Below, piece by piece: positions 55,608-64,000 of a stretch of 64,000 nt of DNA. This DNA is from an uncultured Clostridia bacterium. Its GTDB lineage: Bacteria; Bacillota; Clostridia; TANB77; CAG-508. The translations under genes were made by a program, and so were the position numbers. The stretch's first letter is position 1. Each line of letters starts with the position of its first letter. A model generated the notes under the pieces. That model searched no databases. It was not told the DNA's origin and saw only the letters and a program-made list of their open reading frames with translations. The DNA lies in assembly GCA_934121885.1 (NCBI GenBank), contig CAKOVH010000003.1:48316-112315 (forward strand). Reading direction: 5' to 3'.

Positions 55608-56612
55608 TTATTTTGAACAATATCTGCACAAGATTGCTTCTAATCCAATATTTAAGTCTATTGTACCCATTTTATAATTTGCATCTAGGTCAGTTAATTC
55701 TTGTAATATCATTCTTAATTCTTGTTCTTTAAAATATCTTGCTTGCATTTTATATTTAGTTGTTAAAAACATTTGATTTGGTTTTAAGTTCATAGCTGTT
55801 GCCAAATCTTTTCCGCTTCTTTCTGCTATTTTAACTATATATAATTTTTTGAAATGATTATATAGTGTTATTAGTATCTTTTGAATAGGCTCTTTAGCAT
55901 AAAGCAAATTATTTAAAACCTCTAATGATTTTTCAATATCTCTTTTTCCCAAGTTATCAGTTAAATCAAAAATTACACTTTCTATTTGCTTAATAGATAA
56001 TTTATCAATTGCTTCTTTTGTAATTATTCCATCTGTTCCTGCATATTCAATTAATTTTCTTATTTCATTAATTAAATCTTGCATATTAGTACCACAGCAC
56101 TCGATAAAATACTTAGCTGTGTCCTTATCTATTTTCACTTTATATGCACTACAAATTTTTATAATATTGTCTACTAATTGTGGTAATTTTAAGCTTTCAA
56201 ATTCTTCTACTTCGCCTATTTTTTCTATTGCTTTATATAAAGCATTCTTTTCTGGTTCTTCTTCTTCTACAAAAATCAATGTTACATCATTACTAAATAG
56301 ATTTTGATTGTCTACTATATATTTAGCAAGTTTATCTACAAATGTATTTTGCTTTTTTGGTTCTGTATCTGTATCTTTTGCTTTAGTAGTTTTCTTTTCC
56401 TTTTTAAAAAGTCCTGTGTCTCTTGCAATAATTAACTTTTTTTCATATCCAAAGGCAGGTGTTTCTATATCAGAAATTATTTCTGAAACATTAGATTCAT
56501 CAATCAAAATAAAGTTTATACCTTTTATTAGTTCTCCAAACTCTTTTTTCATCTTTTTTAGTTTTGTCTCTAATAAATACTTTTCTTCTCCATAAAGTAA
56601 CTGAATACTCAT
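55608..56612 (-). CDS. holA: DNA polymerase III delta subunit
   Basis: This 334-residue clamp-loader subunit starts MSIQLLYGEEKYLLETKL and has the FxxIDE-like and ARYFKEQELRMIL C-terminal patterns of HolA. It opens the beta clamp for loading. The ATG at 56612 has AAAGGAGG 8 bases upstream; a Met at 56633 is less well placed. It lies between ruvC and gpr. Confidence 0.9.
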   Translation of the reverse strand: MSIQLLYGEEKYLLETKLKKMKKEFGELIKGINFILIDESNVSEIISDIETPAFGYEKKLIIARDTGLFKKEKKTTKAKDTDTEPKKQNTFVDKLAKYIVDNQNLFSNDVTLIFVEEEEPEKNALYKAIEKIGEVEEFESLKLPQLVDNIIKICSAYKVKIDKDTAKYFIECCGTNMQDLINEIRKLIEYAGTDGIITKEAIDKLSIKQIESVIFDLTDNLGKRDIEKSLEVLNNLLYAKEPIQKILITLYNHFKKLYIVKIAERSGKDLATAMNLKPNQMFLTTKYKMQARYFKEQELRMILQELTDLDANYKMGTIDLNIGLEAILCRYCSK

Positions 56613-56642
56613 TTTATTTACCTCCTTTTTCAAAGTTAATAA

Positions 56643-57128
56643 TTATAATCTTTGTGAGAATTTAGATGAATGTGCATGGCATATTGCAGCAGCCATGCTA
56701 TCTGTTGTATCATCTAGTTTTGGAAGTGAGTCAACTCCTAAAATAGCTTTTACCATTTTTTGTACCTGTATTTTATCTGCTCTACCATATCCAACTACTG
56801 ATTGCTTTATTTGCAAAGGTGTATATTCATATGTTGGCACATTTTTTCTACATCCAACAACTAATATAACTCCTCTTGCTTGTGCTACATTTATGGCTGT
56901 TTTTGCATTATTATTGAAAAACAACTCTTCTACCGATATTGCATCTGGTTTATATGTATCTATTATATTTTCTAAGTCATTATTTAATTTTAATAATCTT
57001 AATGGAAATGACTCTCCAGCTTGTGTAAGAACTGCACCTGATGTAATTAGTTTAAATTTATTTCCTATGTAATCTATAATACTATATCCTGTTATTGCGA
57101 AACCAGGATCTATCCCTAATATCCTCAT
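56643..57128 (-). CDS. ruvC: Holliday junction resolvase RuvC
   Basis: This 161-residue endonuclease resolves recombination junctions. The catalytic acids are visible in RILGIDPG (Asp7), SVEELFFN and DDTTDSMAAAICHAH. The length is normal. ruvA and ruvB, often adjacent, are not in the window. CAGGAG precedes the ATG. Confidence 0.96.
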   Translation of the reverse strand: MRILGIDPGFAITGYSIIDYIGNKFKLITSGAVLTQAGESFPLRLLKLNNDLENIIDTYKPDAISVEELFFNNNAKTAINVAQARGVILVVGCRKNVPTYEYTPLQIKQSVVGYGRADKIQVQKMVKAILGVDSLPKLDDTTDSMAAAICHAHSSKFSQRL

Positions 57129-57142
57129 GAATTTTTCTCCTG

Positions 57143-59170
57143 TTATATAATAATTCTAAATATTTCTGCTACACTCCAAGCTTGTGCATATGCGCCTCCT
57201 GGATAATATTTTTTATTTGTTCCACTATATAGTTCAAAAATATTTCCAATTGTGGCATTATGATACATTTCATCTATAAATGTTGATGCAACTTCTTGTC
57301 TAAACTTTACCATTTGTTCTTCAAGTTTTGCTTTTACTGTTTTCTTCTTTTCAGATTTTATCATATTATTTAAAGCATTATAGTATTGTCCTAATAACCA
57401 TGGCCATATTGTTCCTTGATGGTAACTCATATCGCGCTTTATCATATCTCCTTCATATCTATCTCTAAATCCTTCTTCACCTTTTGCAAGAGTTCTTAGT
57501 CCATAAGGTGTATATAATTTTTTTGTTACAATATCAAAAATTTGTCTTGCAACTTCAGTATTAGGTTCTATAACTGGATAGCTAAGTGAAAAAGCAAATA
57601 TCTGATTTGGTCGTATTTTTGAATCTCCAATTACATCATATAAGCATTTTCTTTTTTTATTATAAAATTTCTTTTCAAAACTTTCCTTGCACTTTTTAGC
57701 AAGCTCTGCATACTTTTTAGCATCTTGCTTTCCTTTTGTTAATATAGTTAGCTCTTCCATAATTTTTAAGGCATTATACCACATACTATTTATTTCAACA
57801 GCTTTTCCATTTCTAGGAGTTACTGCAAAATTTCCTATTTTAGCATCCATCCATGTATTTTGTGTATCACAAGTACCTGATGAAATTAAGCCATCTTCAT
57901 CCATATAAATATTGTTTCCATCCACATCTATATGACCTGTATATGCTTCTATAATTTTTTCTAATGATGGATAAATATTAGTTTTTATCCACTCATATTC
58001 TGATGTATAATTTAGGAATTTTTTTACTTGTTCGAATAATAAAAGTGATGCATCTACACTATTATATAGTGGTCTATTATCATATCCTGAGTACCCATTA
58101 GGTACTAGTCCAAATTTTACATCTCTGATCGTTGTAAGTAAAACTTCTTTTGCAATGCTAAATCTTCTTGTCTTTAATAAAAGCCCCTCAAATGAAATTA
58201 AACTATCACGTCCCCAATCAAGAAACCATGGAAATCCGGCAAGAATTGTATAAAGTCCAAATGAAGGTCTGTATGCAATAAAATTGTCTGTCGCTGTTAC
58301 AAATGTTTTAACTAAATCCACATATACTGGATTTTGACTTTGTTTCTTTTTCTCAGATAATAAATCTGTATCATAAATTATCTCACTTAGTCTTACAATT
58401 TCTTTATTTATAACATCTTTTCCATCAATTTCTTCAATATTTTCTTCTAATGAACATACAAATGTAATATATTTTTCTTCGTTAGGTTTAAGTTCAACTT
58501 CGTATCTACCAGGAACTTCATGATTTTCTTCAGCATCTTGTCCACGTTTTTCATCTTCTAAGTAGTACATTCCCTTAAAACTATCATCTTCATGCTTAAT
58601 ATATTTTCCATCTGATAAGTTCATATAAATTGGTGTTTTAGAATTATTATCGATTATAAGTTTTACTTTATTTTCTTTTATAGTTTGTTTAACATCTGCA
58701 TAGTCTTTTTTATTTAAACTATGAAAGTCTCTATTATTTACAACAGGTGCTAAAGTAAGCTTTGTATCACTATTTTGATTTTTTATATAATAATATACCA
58801 CAACCGTATTTTTTCCATATTGCATACATATAAATTTTTTTATACTTATATCTTCAACTTTATATGAAAAAACAGGAATATATTCTTTTTCGAATGACTC
58901 TAATTTTTTATATCCATCTGAAATGTAATTTTTACAAATATTTGTATATAAGTCATAGCTCTTTCCATTTGTTTGTATATTTTCATCAAGCTTGGATAGA
59001 ATAACCATTCTACTTGCAGGTGGCATAAGTGGTGCTACAAGCAAACCATGATATCTTCTTGTATTTGCTCCAATTATTGTAGAACTACTATATCCACCTA
59101 TTCCATTTGTAATAATCCATTCTCTTTTTAACCCGTCTTCTAATCCTAATTCTTTCTTATTACATTTCAT
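57143..59170 (-). CDS. Glycogen debranching enzyme (amylo-alpha-1,6-glucosidase)
   Basis: This 675-residue protein has an N-terminal GDE domain (EWIITNGIGGYSSSTIIGANTRRYHGLL) and a C-terminal GH-like (alpha/alpha) barrel with GFPWFLDWGRDSLISFEGLLL and YHQGTIWPWLLGQYY. It is the archaeal/bacterial single-activity type that removes alpha-1,6 branches. No other glycogen genes are nearby. It sits between yvcK and ruvC. Confidence 0.93.
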   Translation of the reverse strand: MKCNKKELGLEDGLKREWIITNGIGGYSSSTIIGANTRRYHGLLVAPLMPPASRMVILSKLDENIQTNGKSYDLYTNICKNYISDGYKKLESFEKEYIPVFSYKVEDISIKKFICMQYGKNTVVVYYYIKNQNSDTKLTLAPVVNNRDFHSLNKKDYADVKQTIKENKVKLIIDNNSKTPIYMNLSDGKYIKHEDDSFKGMYYLEDEKRGQDAEENHEVPGRYEVELKPNEEKYITFVCSLEENIEEIDGKDVINKEIVRLSEIIYDTDLLSEKKKQSQNPVYVDLVKTFVTATDNFIAYRPSFGLYTILAGFPWFLDWGRDSLISFEGLLLKTRRFSIAKEVLLTTIRDVKFGLVPNGYSGYDNRPLYNSVDASLLLFEQVKKFLNYTSEYEWIKTNIYPSLEKIIEAYTGHIDVDGNNIYMDEDGLISSGTCDTQNTWMDAKIGNFAVTPRNGKAVEINSMWYNALKIMEELTILTKGKQDAKKYAELAKKCKESFEKKFYNKKRKCLYDVIGDSKIRPNQIFAFSLSYPVIEPNTEVARQIFDIVTKKLYTPYGLRTLAKGEEGFRDRYEGDMIKRDMSYHQGTIWPWLLGQYYNALNNMIKSEKKKTVKAKLEEQMVKFRQEVASTFIDEMYHNATIGNIFELYSGTNKKYYPGGAYAQAWSVAEIFRIII

Positions 59171-59206
59171 ATGTATTCCTCCATTTGTTTCTTTTGTTTA
59201 TATCTT

Positions 59207-60739
59207 TTATTTTTTATTTGATGTTTTTGCTTTTTCTTCTTTTTGTTTTAGCTTTTTCTCTGATTCTCTTATCGAATCTATTCTACTTTGATACTTCTTA
59301 AAGAATTTACTTTGTTGTTTTGTTTTATCACTTTTAGCTTTTTTCTTGCTTTCTTTTTGGCTTGATTTTATTTCATTTTTCTTTGCTTTATTGTCATTTT
59401 TTACATTTTTCTTTGAACTCTTTAGCTTATCATTAAGCATCATGTATTGCGAATCATTTTGCATATCTTTAAATTTTAAATCATCGCATATTAATTGAAT
59501 AATCGATGCAGCAATAGCCTCTGGATTATGACGAACAGAACCATCATCAATATATGATAAGTTTCTTTGTATTAGATGTACTCCCTCAACTTTAGCCTTT
59601 GATACATCTTGTTCTATTAATTCATAACCTTCCATATTATATTTTCTAATATATTCTGGAACAATCTCACCTGTATCATATATACAATAATCAATTACAC
59701 CTTTTCCAGCATGTTCATTTATTGTTTTTATATGTTCTGATAATGTATAGTTATCTGTTTGACCAGGTTCAGTCATTAAATTGCTTACATAAATTTTAAA
59801 TGCTTTGCTTTCTTTTATTGTTTTTGCTACACCTTTTACAAGTAGGTTTGGAATAATATTTGTATATAAACTACCAGGTCCAATAATAATAGCATCTGCT
59901 TCGCTTATTGCTTCAAGTACTCCTGGAGCTGGCTTGCAATTTGATGGATTAATATAAATACGATTAATTTTGCTTGTTTTTTCGCTTACCACTTCTGGTA
60001 TTTTGTTTTTACTCTCAATAACTGTTCCATCTTCAAGTTCTGCACATATTTTAATTTCTTCTAAAGTTACAGGTAAAACCTTTCCTGTTATATTAAATAT
60101 TTTTTGTGACTGTTTTACAGATTCTGCAAAATCTCCATGAACACCTTGCATTGCTGATAAATAAATATCTGCAAAATTAAGTGATCTTAATCTTCCATTT
60201 TTAAATTTGTAATTTAATAAATCAGACATCTCTTTTTCATCTGCTGCTAATGCTATTAAACTATCTTTTATATCGTCAGTTGGTAATGTATCTAACATTT
60301 GTCTTGAATCTGAAGCAGGTTCTCCATAATCGGATACAGTAACAATTGCTGTAATATTATCAGTGTATTTTTTTAACCCTTTTAGAACAGAATTTAATCC
60401 ACTTCCTCCACCAATTGTAACAATCTTTGGTCCTTGATTATATATTTTTCTGTCAAAAATTAATGATTTAACTTTTACCTTCTCATCCTTAACTCTTTTA
60501 TCTGAATCTTCAACAAGTAACTCTAATGTTCTTTTTTGCATTGAAACAATTCCCACAACCACACAAATAAATCCGGCAACAAATATAGCAACAATTTTTG
60601 CAATATTTGAAACTTCTATCTCTCTATTAGTTAATACTGTTGCCATTCCATAACAACATAATATAATACCTACTAGTATTAAAAACATCCATCTTTTCAT
60701 TTTTGCTTTTGGTCTAAACCATCTAAAAAATCCTTTCAT
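59207..60739 (-). CDS. YvcK/CofD-like protein with variant motif and basic tail
   Basis: This 510-residue protein has two N-terminal membrane segments (about 17-36 and 44-66), then a YvcK/CofD core (PKIVTIGGGSGLNSVLKGLK, GPGSLYTNIIPNLLV). YvcK acts in gluconeogenic growth and cell-wall homeostasis. The usual DDGGSSG nucleotide motif is replaced by SDYGEPASDS, marking a variant subgroup. About 80 C-terminal residues are Lys/Ser/Gln-rich and charged, and absent from Bacillus YvcK. It lies after murB, but whiA and rapZ are missing. Confidence 0.85.
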   Translation of the reverse strand: MKGFFRWFRPKAKMKRWMFLILVGIILCCYGMATVLTNREIEVSNIAKIVAIFVAGFICVVVGIVSMQKRTLELLVEDSDKRVKDEKVKVKSLIFDRKIYNQGPKIVTIGGGSGLNSVLKGLKKYTDNITAIVTVSDYGEPASDSRQMLDTLPTDDIKDSLIALAADEKEMSDLLNYKFKNGRLRSLNFADIYLSAMQGVHGDFAESVKQSQKIFNITGKVLPVTLEEIKICAELEDGTVIESKNKIPEVVSEKTSKINRIYINPSNCKPAPGVLEAISEADAIIIGPGSLYTNIIPNLLVKGVAKTIKESKAFKIYVSNLMTEPGQTDNYTLSEHIKTINEHAGKGVIDYCIYDTGEIVPEYIRKYNMEGYELIEQDVSKAKVEGVHLIQRNLSYIDDGSVRHNPEAIAASIIQLICDDLKFKDMQNDSQYMMLNDKLKSSKKNVKNDNKAKKNEIKSSQKESKKKAKSDKTKQQSKFFKKYQSRIDSIRESEKKLKQKEEKAKTSNKK

Positions 60740-60757
60740 ATTTCCAACTTTCCTTCC

Positions 60758-61663
60758 TTATTCCCCTAAAACTTCTATTTCTAGTTCTATTTTCTTTCCT
60801 GTTTTTTCTAATACTACTTTTTGTACATGTTCTATTAATCTAAGTACATCTTCTGCCGTTGCATTTCCATTATTTATAACGAACCCTGCATGTTTAGTTG
60901 ATACCTGAGCATCTCCTATGCTAAATCCTTTTAATCCACATTCATCTATTACCTTTGCTGTAACAAAATCTGTACCTCTTTTAAATGTACTTCCTGCACT
61001 TGGCAATGATATAGGTTGTTTTTCCTTTCTTTGTTGTGCATAGTCATCCATCTTTGCCTTTATTTCATCTTTATTTCCTTTTTGCAATTTAATTTTTGTT
61101 TCTAAAACAATATATCTATTTTCCATAAAAATACTGTGTCTATATGAAAATTTTTGTTCTTCATTACTTAATGTTACAATCTCGCCACTTGGAGTAAGAC
61201 ATTTAGTTTCTACAATTATGTCTTTCATTTCTCCACCATAAGCACCCGCATTCATTCTTACAGCTCCACCAATACTTCCTGGAATTCCCGCTGCAAATTC
61301 AAAACCTGTAAGTTCTTCTTTTAAAAGTTTTTGTGCTAAGAAACCTAATTTTACTCCAGCTTCTACTGTAACTATTGTATCTTCTATTTCAATTTTATCC
61401 ATATTAAGCATAATAACAATTCCTCTTATTCCAATATCTTTTACAAGAAGATTGCTTCCATTTCCAATTATAGTTACTAAAATATTTTCCTTTTTTGCAA
61501 CTTCAATTATATATTGTAGTTCTTGAACACTTTTAACTTTTATAAATATATCAGCAACACCTCCAATTTTAAAAGAAGTGTGTTTTTTCATAGGTTCATC
61601 AATAAATATGTTTTCTTCTGAAATTTCTTTGGTTAAAACATCCTTTATTTTGTTTTTATCCAA
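60758..61663 (-). CDS. murB: UDP-N-acetylenolpyruvoylglucosamine reductase
   Basis: This 301-residue FAD enzyme makes UDP-MurNAc in peptidoglycan synthesis. FAD-binding segments TIIGNGSNLLV and GIPGSIGGAVRMNAGAYGGE and the catalytic region PSAGSTFKRG are clear. The start is a TTG: GGAGG (61673-61677) is 9 bases from the TTG at 61663 but only 3 from one at 61669, so 61663 is chosen. It is the first gene of the murB-yvcK-debranching-ruvC-holA-gpr operon. Confidence 0.94.
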   Translation of the reverse strand: MDKNKIKDVLTKEISEENIFIDEPMKKHTSFKIGGVADIFIKVKSVQELQYIIEVAKKENILVTIIGNGSNLLVKDIGIRGIVIMLNMDKIEIEDTIVTVEAGVKLGFLAQKLLKEELTGFEFAAGIPGSIGGAVRMNAGAYGGEMKDIIVETKCLTPSGEIVTLSNEEQKFSYRHSIFMENRYIVLETKIKLQKGNKDEIKAKMDDYAQQRKEKQPISLPSAGSTFKRGTDFVTAKVIDECGLKGFSIGDAQVSTKHAGFVINNGNATAEDVLRLIEHVQKVVLEKTGKKIELEIEVLGE

Positions 61664-61726
61664 ACTCAAATTCCTCCTTGATTACATTCTAAATTAAATA
61701 GTTTTAATATATAATTTTACGTGTTT

Positions 61727-61755
61727 ATCTTATTACATTTATGCCTATAAGTCAA
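61727..61755 (-). promoter_or_regulatory. Probable promoter of the murB operon
   Basis: On the minus strand TTGACT (61750-61755) and TAAGAT (61727-61732) are 17 bases apart. Confidence 0.45.
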
Positions 61756-61830
61756 GTGTAATACAAGTCAAATATCATATTTTCAGCTTGATTTACGTAT
61801 AATAAAATTAAACAAATTAACTCTAAACTA

Positions 61831-61858
61831 TTGCAAAATGTGTAGAATATTGTATAAT
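61831..61858 (+). promoter_or_regulatory. SigA promoter of the TM2 gene
   Basis: TTGCAA (61831-61836) and TATAAT (61853-61858) are 16 bases apart. Confidence 0.6.
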
Positions 61859-61891
61859 TAAAGTATATGAAATTTAAAGGAGGAAACAATA

Positions 61892-62323
61892 ATGTTTTGT
61901 AAACAATGCGGAAAACCAATTGATGATGGTCAAGAATTATGTGAAGAATGTAAAGTAGCTGGAACTACTACTGCTCAAGCAGATCAAACAGCTGGACAAC
62001 AAACACAAGCTCAAGCTGAACAACCACAATATCAACAACAAGCACAATACCAACAACAACCTCAATATAATGCAGCACCAAATGTATCATCTAGCCAAAA
62101 ATCTAAAATAGCTGCTGGATTATTAGGAATATTCTTAGGAAGTTTTGGAGTACATAACTTTTATTTAGGATATACTGGAAAAGCTGTTGCACAACTTCTA
62201 ATCACATTATTAACATGTGGATTTGGTGCATTCATTTCTAGTATTTGGGGATTAATCGAAGGAATTATGATTCTAACAGGAAGTATTAATACTGATGGAA
62301 AAGGAAATCCTTTAGCTGACTAA
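61892..62323 (+). CDS. Zinc-ribbon TM2-domain protein
   Basis: This 143-residue protein has an N-terminal zinc ribbon (CKQCGKPI, CEEC), a Gln/Ala-rich linker (about 27-68) and a C-terminal TM2 domain with two membrane segments (GIFLGSFGVHNFYLGYTGKAVAQL). TM2 proteins are common and uncharacterised. AAAGGAGG precedes the ATG. It is followed by a DUF2752 gene, a frequent pairing. Confidence 0.88.
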   Translation: MFCKQCGKPIDDGQELCEECKVAGTTTAQADQTAGQQTQAQAEQPQYQQQAQYQQQPQYNAAPNVSSSQKSKIAAGLLGIFLGSFGVHNFYLGYTGKAVAQLLITLLTCGFGAFISSIWGLIEGIMILTGSINTDGKGNPLAD

Positions 62324-62343
62324 TTTATAGAGGTTAAATAAAA

Positions 62344-62718
62344 ATGCAAAATAGAAGAAAAAATATTATTATTTTAACAATTTTAATTACATTTTTATTA
62401 ATCTTATCAATAATACCAGCAACTTGTCTTTTTAAGAAAGTTACTGGTATTTATTGTCCTGCTTGTGGAATGACAAGAGCTTTTTATTCAATTATATATA
62501 ATTTTGACTTAATACAAGCATTTTCATATAATATTCTATCCATTCCACTATTTCTTTTCATAGTTTCATCCTCATTTATACTAATTTATGAAATTATTAC
62601 AAATAAATTTAACTACATTCCTACATTATTACAATTATTATCTAACAAACTTGTTCTTACATTTATTTTTATTTTTGTAATTATAAGTTTTATTGTAAAT
62701 AACATATATCCAAAATAA
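62344..62718 (+). CDS. DUF2752 membrane protein
   Basis: This 124-residue protein has three membrane segments and the DUF2752 signature YCPACGMTRAF. The function is unknown. It follows the TM2 gene by 20 bases and ends in a terminator. Confidence 0.88.
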   Translation: MQNRRKNIIILTILITFLLILSIIPATCLFKKVTGIYCPACGMTRAFYSIIYNFDLIQAFSYNILSIPLFLFIVSSSFILIYEIITNKFNYIPTLLQLLSNKLVLTFIFIFVIISFIVNNIYPK

Positions 62719-62764
62719 AAGGCTTTAATTTATAGATTTATAGAATAGAACCTTTTATTTTTTT
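62713..62764 (+). terminator. Terminator after the DUF2752 gene
   Basis: Arms AAATAAAAGG and CCTTTTATTT enclose a 28-base loop followed by seven Ts. Confidence 0.72.
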
Positions 62765-62811
62765 GTGTCATTTTACAGTATTTTTGCATATACTATTTTA
62801 GGTGATTAATA

Positions 62812-63459
62812 ATGTTTAGAATAAGTACAGTAATTTTAGAAAGAGATTTAATATATCAAGGAAAAACAATTTTAAAATATAAAATCCAATATCCTAAAAT
62901 AATAGATATTTCTCCTTCTAAATCCTTACATTTTAATGAATATAATGAAAAAAAAGCATTAGAATTAAAAAAATATGCCGAAACAGAACTATTTGAAAAT
63001 GCCATTCAGCAATATAAATATGATACTGCGCATGGCTACCCTATTATGGTATATGAGGTGGTTTCAAATTACACAGTTACGTATAACGATAAAAACATCA
63101 TAAGTTTATATATTGATGACTATACTTTTTCAGGAGGAGCACATGGAAATACCATTAGAAGTTCTCAGAATTGGAACATGCAGGTAGATAGACAATTTAT
63201 GTTAAAAAGTTTATATCCTAATAATCCATATTTTTTACTTTCCATTTTAAAAGAAATTAATAGTCAAATAGAAAGTCAAATGTCTGGTGGAAATTCAATT
63301 TATTTTGAGGATTATTGTAAGCTTGTATTAGATAGTTTTAATCCTGAACAATTCTATCTTGTTCCTAGAGGTAACACTTATGATTTAGTTATATACTTTC
63401 AACAATATGATATTGCTCCATATTCGACAGGTATTCCAACATTTCAAATGAAAATTTAG
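62812..63459 (+). CDS. DUF3298/DUF4163-type protein
   Basis: This 215-residue protein has the DUF4163-like start (YQGKTILKYKIQYPKI) and DUF3298 motif (YTFSGGAHGNTIRSSQNWNM) known from RsiV and PdaC C-terminal domains. Those are normally outside the cell, but no signal peptide or membrane segment is seen here. The ribosome site before the ATG is weak (AGGTGA). Function unknown. Confidence 0.82.
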   Translation: MFRISTVILERDLIYQGKTILKYKIQYPKIIDISPSKSLHFNEYNEKKALELKKYAETELFENAIQQYKYDTAHGYPIMVYEVVSNYTVTYNDKNIISLYIDDYTFSGGAHGNTIRSSQNWNMQVDRQFMLKSLYPNNPYFLLSILKEINSQIESQMSGGNSIYFEDYCKLVLDSFNPEQFYLVPRGNTYDLVIYFQQYDIAPYSTGIPTFQMKI

Positions 63460-63508
63460 TATAATTTATATCATATAACTAAAAAAATATATATTATTTT
63501 TAATATGT

Positions 63509-63542
63509 AAAAGGTGCCTACTTTGAATAGTAGACACCTTTT
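63509..63542. terminator. Bidirectional terminator
   Basis: Arms AAAAGGTGcCTACT and AGTAGaCACCTTTT lie between convergent genes; the T-run is on the plus strand. Confidence 0.78.
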
Positions 63543-63545
63543 AGT

Positions 63546-63737
63546 TTATTTATCTCTTTTATAGAACGTCGTTATGATGTTTCCATCTTTATCTTTAGTA
63601 GTCTTTGCTTTATACTCTGGCGTCCATGGGAAGATAACCTTTACAACTCCTAATGCAATTAGGGAATTAATAAAAATTCCCGTTACCCAAGGACTTACGC
63701 CCAACCACTGCATGAATTCCCGAATGGTTTCGAACAT
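63546..63737 (-). CDS. Small single-pass membrane protein
   Basis: This 63-residue protein has one hydrophobic segment (about 14-41) followed by a charged tail (KAKTTKDKDGNIITTFYKRDK). AAGGAGG precedes the ATG and a perfect SigA promoter lies upstream. Base use is richer in G and C than nearby genes. No family is recognised. Confidence 0.7.
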   Translation of the reverse strand: MFETIREFMQWLGVSPWVTGIFINSLIALGVVKVIFPWTPEYKAKTTKDKDGNIITTFYKRDK

Positions 63738-63767
63738 AATAAAGCCTCCTTAAAAAAGATTAATATA

Positions 63768-63796
63768 ATTATACTACAAATCATATATTATGTCAA
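63768..63796 (-). promoter_or_regulatory. Consensus SigA promoter of the small membrane protein
   Basis: On the minus strand TTGACA (63791-63796) and TATAAT (63768-63773) are exactly 17 bases apart. Confidence 0.82.
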
Positions 63797-63841
63797 TTTA
63801 TACATATACAAAAAAAATAGTAGAGTAAATCTACTATTTTT

Positions 63842-63917
63842 TGGCTCCTCTTGTTGGACTCGAACCAACGACCTATCGGTTAACAGCCGAGCGCTCTACC
63901 AACTGAGCTAAAGAGGA
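63842..63917 (-). tRNA. tRNA-Asn (GTT)
   Basis: The 76-nt cloverleaf includes an encoded CCA (63842-63844). The loop CTGTTAA gives anticodon GTT. Acceptor TCCTCTT pairs with AAGAGGA; discriminator G is as expected for Asn. It lies 10 bases after the 5S rRNA, at the end of an rRNA operon. Confidence 0.96.
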
Positions 63918-63927
63918 ATATATAAAA

Positions 63928-64000
63928 TCTGGCAACAACCTATTTTCTCAGCAGGGTAACCCACAAATATTGTCGGCACATTGGAGCTTGACTTCTGTGT
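63928..64000 (-). rRNA. rrf: 5S ribosomal RNA, 3' part (cut by window edge)
   Basis: On the minus strand the sequence reads ACACAGAAGTCAAGCTC, then GCCGA, GGGTTACCC, TGAGAAAATAGG and TTGCCAG, matching the 3' two thirds of 5S rRNA. The rest lies beyond the window. It is followed by tRNA-Asn. Confidence 0.9.

Noticed and set aside
63928..64000. Protein-coding or mobile-element end at the right edge
   Set aside because: The minus strand matches 5S rRNA segments in order and is followed by tRNA-Asn, so it is an rRNA operon end.

Overview
The window is AT-rich chromosomal DNA from a low-GC, Gram-positive, spore-forming anaerobe, most likely an uncultured gut member of the Clostridia. The evidence is a Gram-positive PolC replicative polymerase, sporulation markers (a SigH-like sigma factor, the Gpr spore protease, a SpoVB/MurJ-type flippase), pyruvate phosphate dikinase, a sortase with an LPXTG substrate, strong AGGAGG ribosome-binding sites throughout and near-consensus SigA promoters. 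No prophage, insertion sequence or CRISPR array was seen. Nearly all housekeeping genes lie on the minus strand, and the right edge holds the 3' end of a minus-strand 5S rRNA followed by tRNA-Asn, so the replication fork probably runs right to left here.

Left part (1-20.4 kb): an S1-domain protein, a short-form beta-helix membrane protein, a P-type cation ATPase, guanine deaminase, a coiled-coil protein built of eleven 14-residue repeats, an RluA-type pseudouridine synthase, the RNase P RNA, the der-plsY-gpsA cluster, two paralogous polytopic membrane proteins with a dCMP deaminase, rpmF, asparagine synthase, an ORF6N/PLD-like protein and a small gene with an apparent frameshift. Middle (20.4-34.7 kb): a ZIP transporter, a damaged mutL, an FtsX-type ABC exporter with a divergent TetR regulator and a clear shared operator, a DUF218 protein, ppdK, and a glyS-flippase-ATP-grasp operon. 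A 398-bp gene-free gap (34636-35033) holds a dense cluster of DnaA boxes.

Right part (35-64 kb): the pyrH-frr-uppS-cdsA-rseP-polC operon (rseP lacks its PDZ domain; polC has two OB domains), a convergent sortase/LPXTG pair, a sigH-tRNA-Thr-ychF unit, rqcH, pgsA-ligA, a collapsed two-component system, a membrane dipeptidase, an rRNA methyltransferase, a murB-yvcK-debranching enzyme-ruvC-holA-gpr operon, and a plus-strand trio of small proteins.

The main theme of the hunt is structural loss inside genes: mutL (frameshift, loss of the ATP-site segment, no standard start), rseP (PDZ missing), the beta-helix protein (coils missing) and a response regulator/histidine kinase pair fused by deletion. 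A mutL lesion would fit a mutator history, but assembly error must be excluded first. Other notable items are the DnaA-box cluster, the duplicated OB domain in PolC and four solitary, higher-GC small genes, each with its own consensus promoter.
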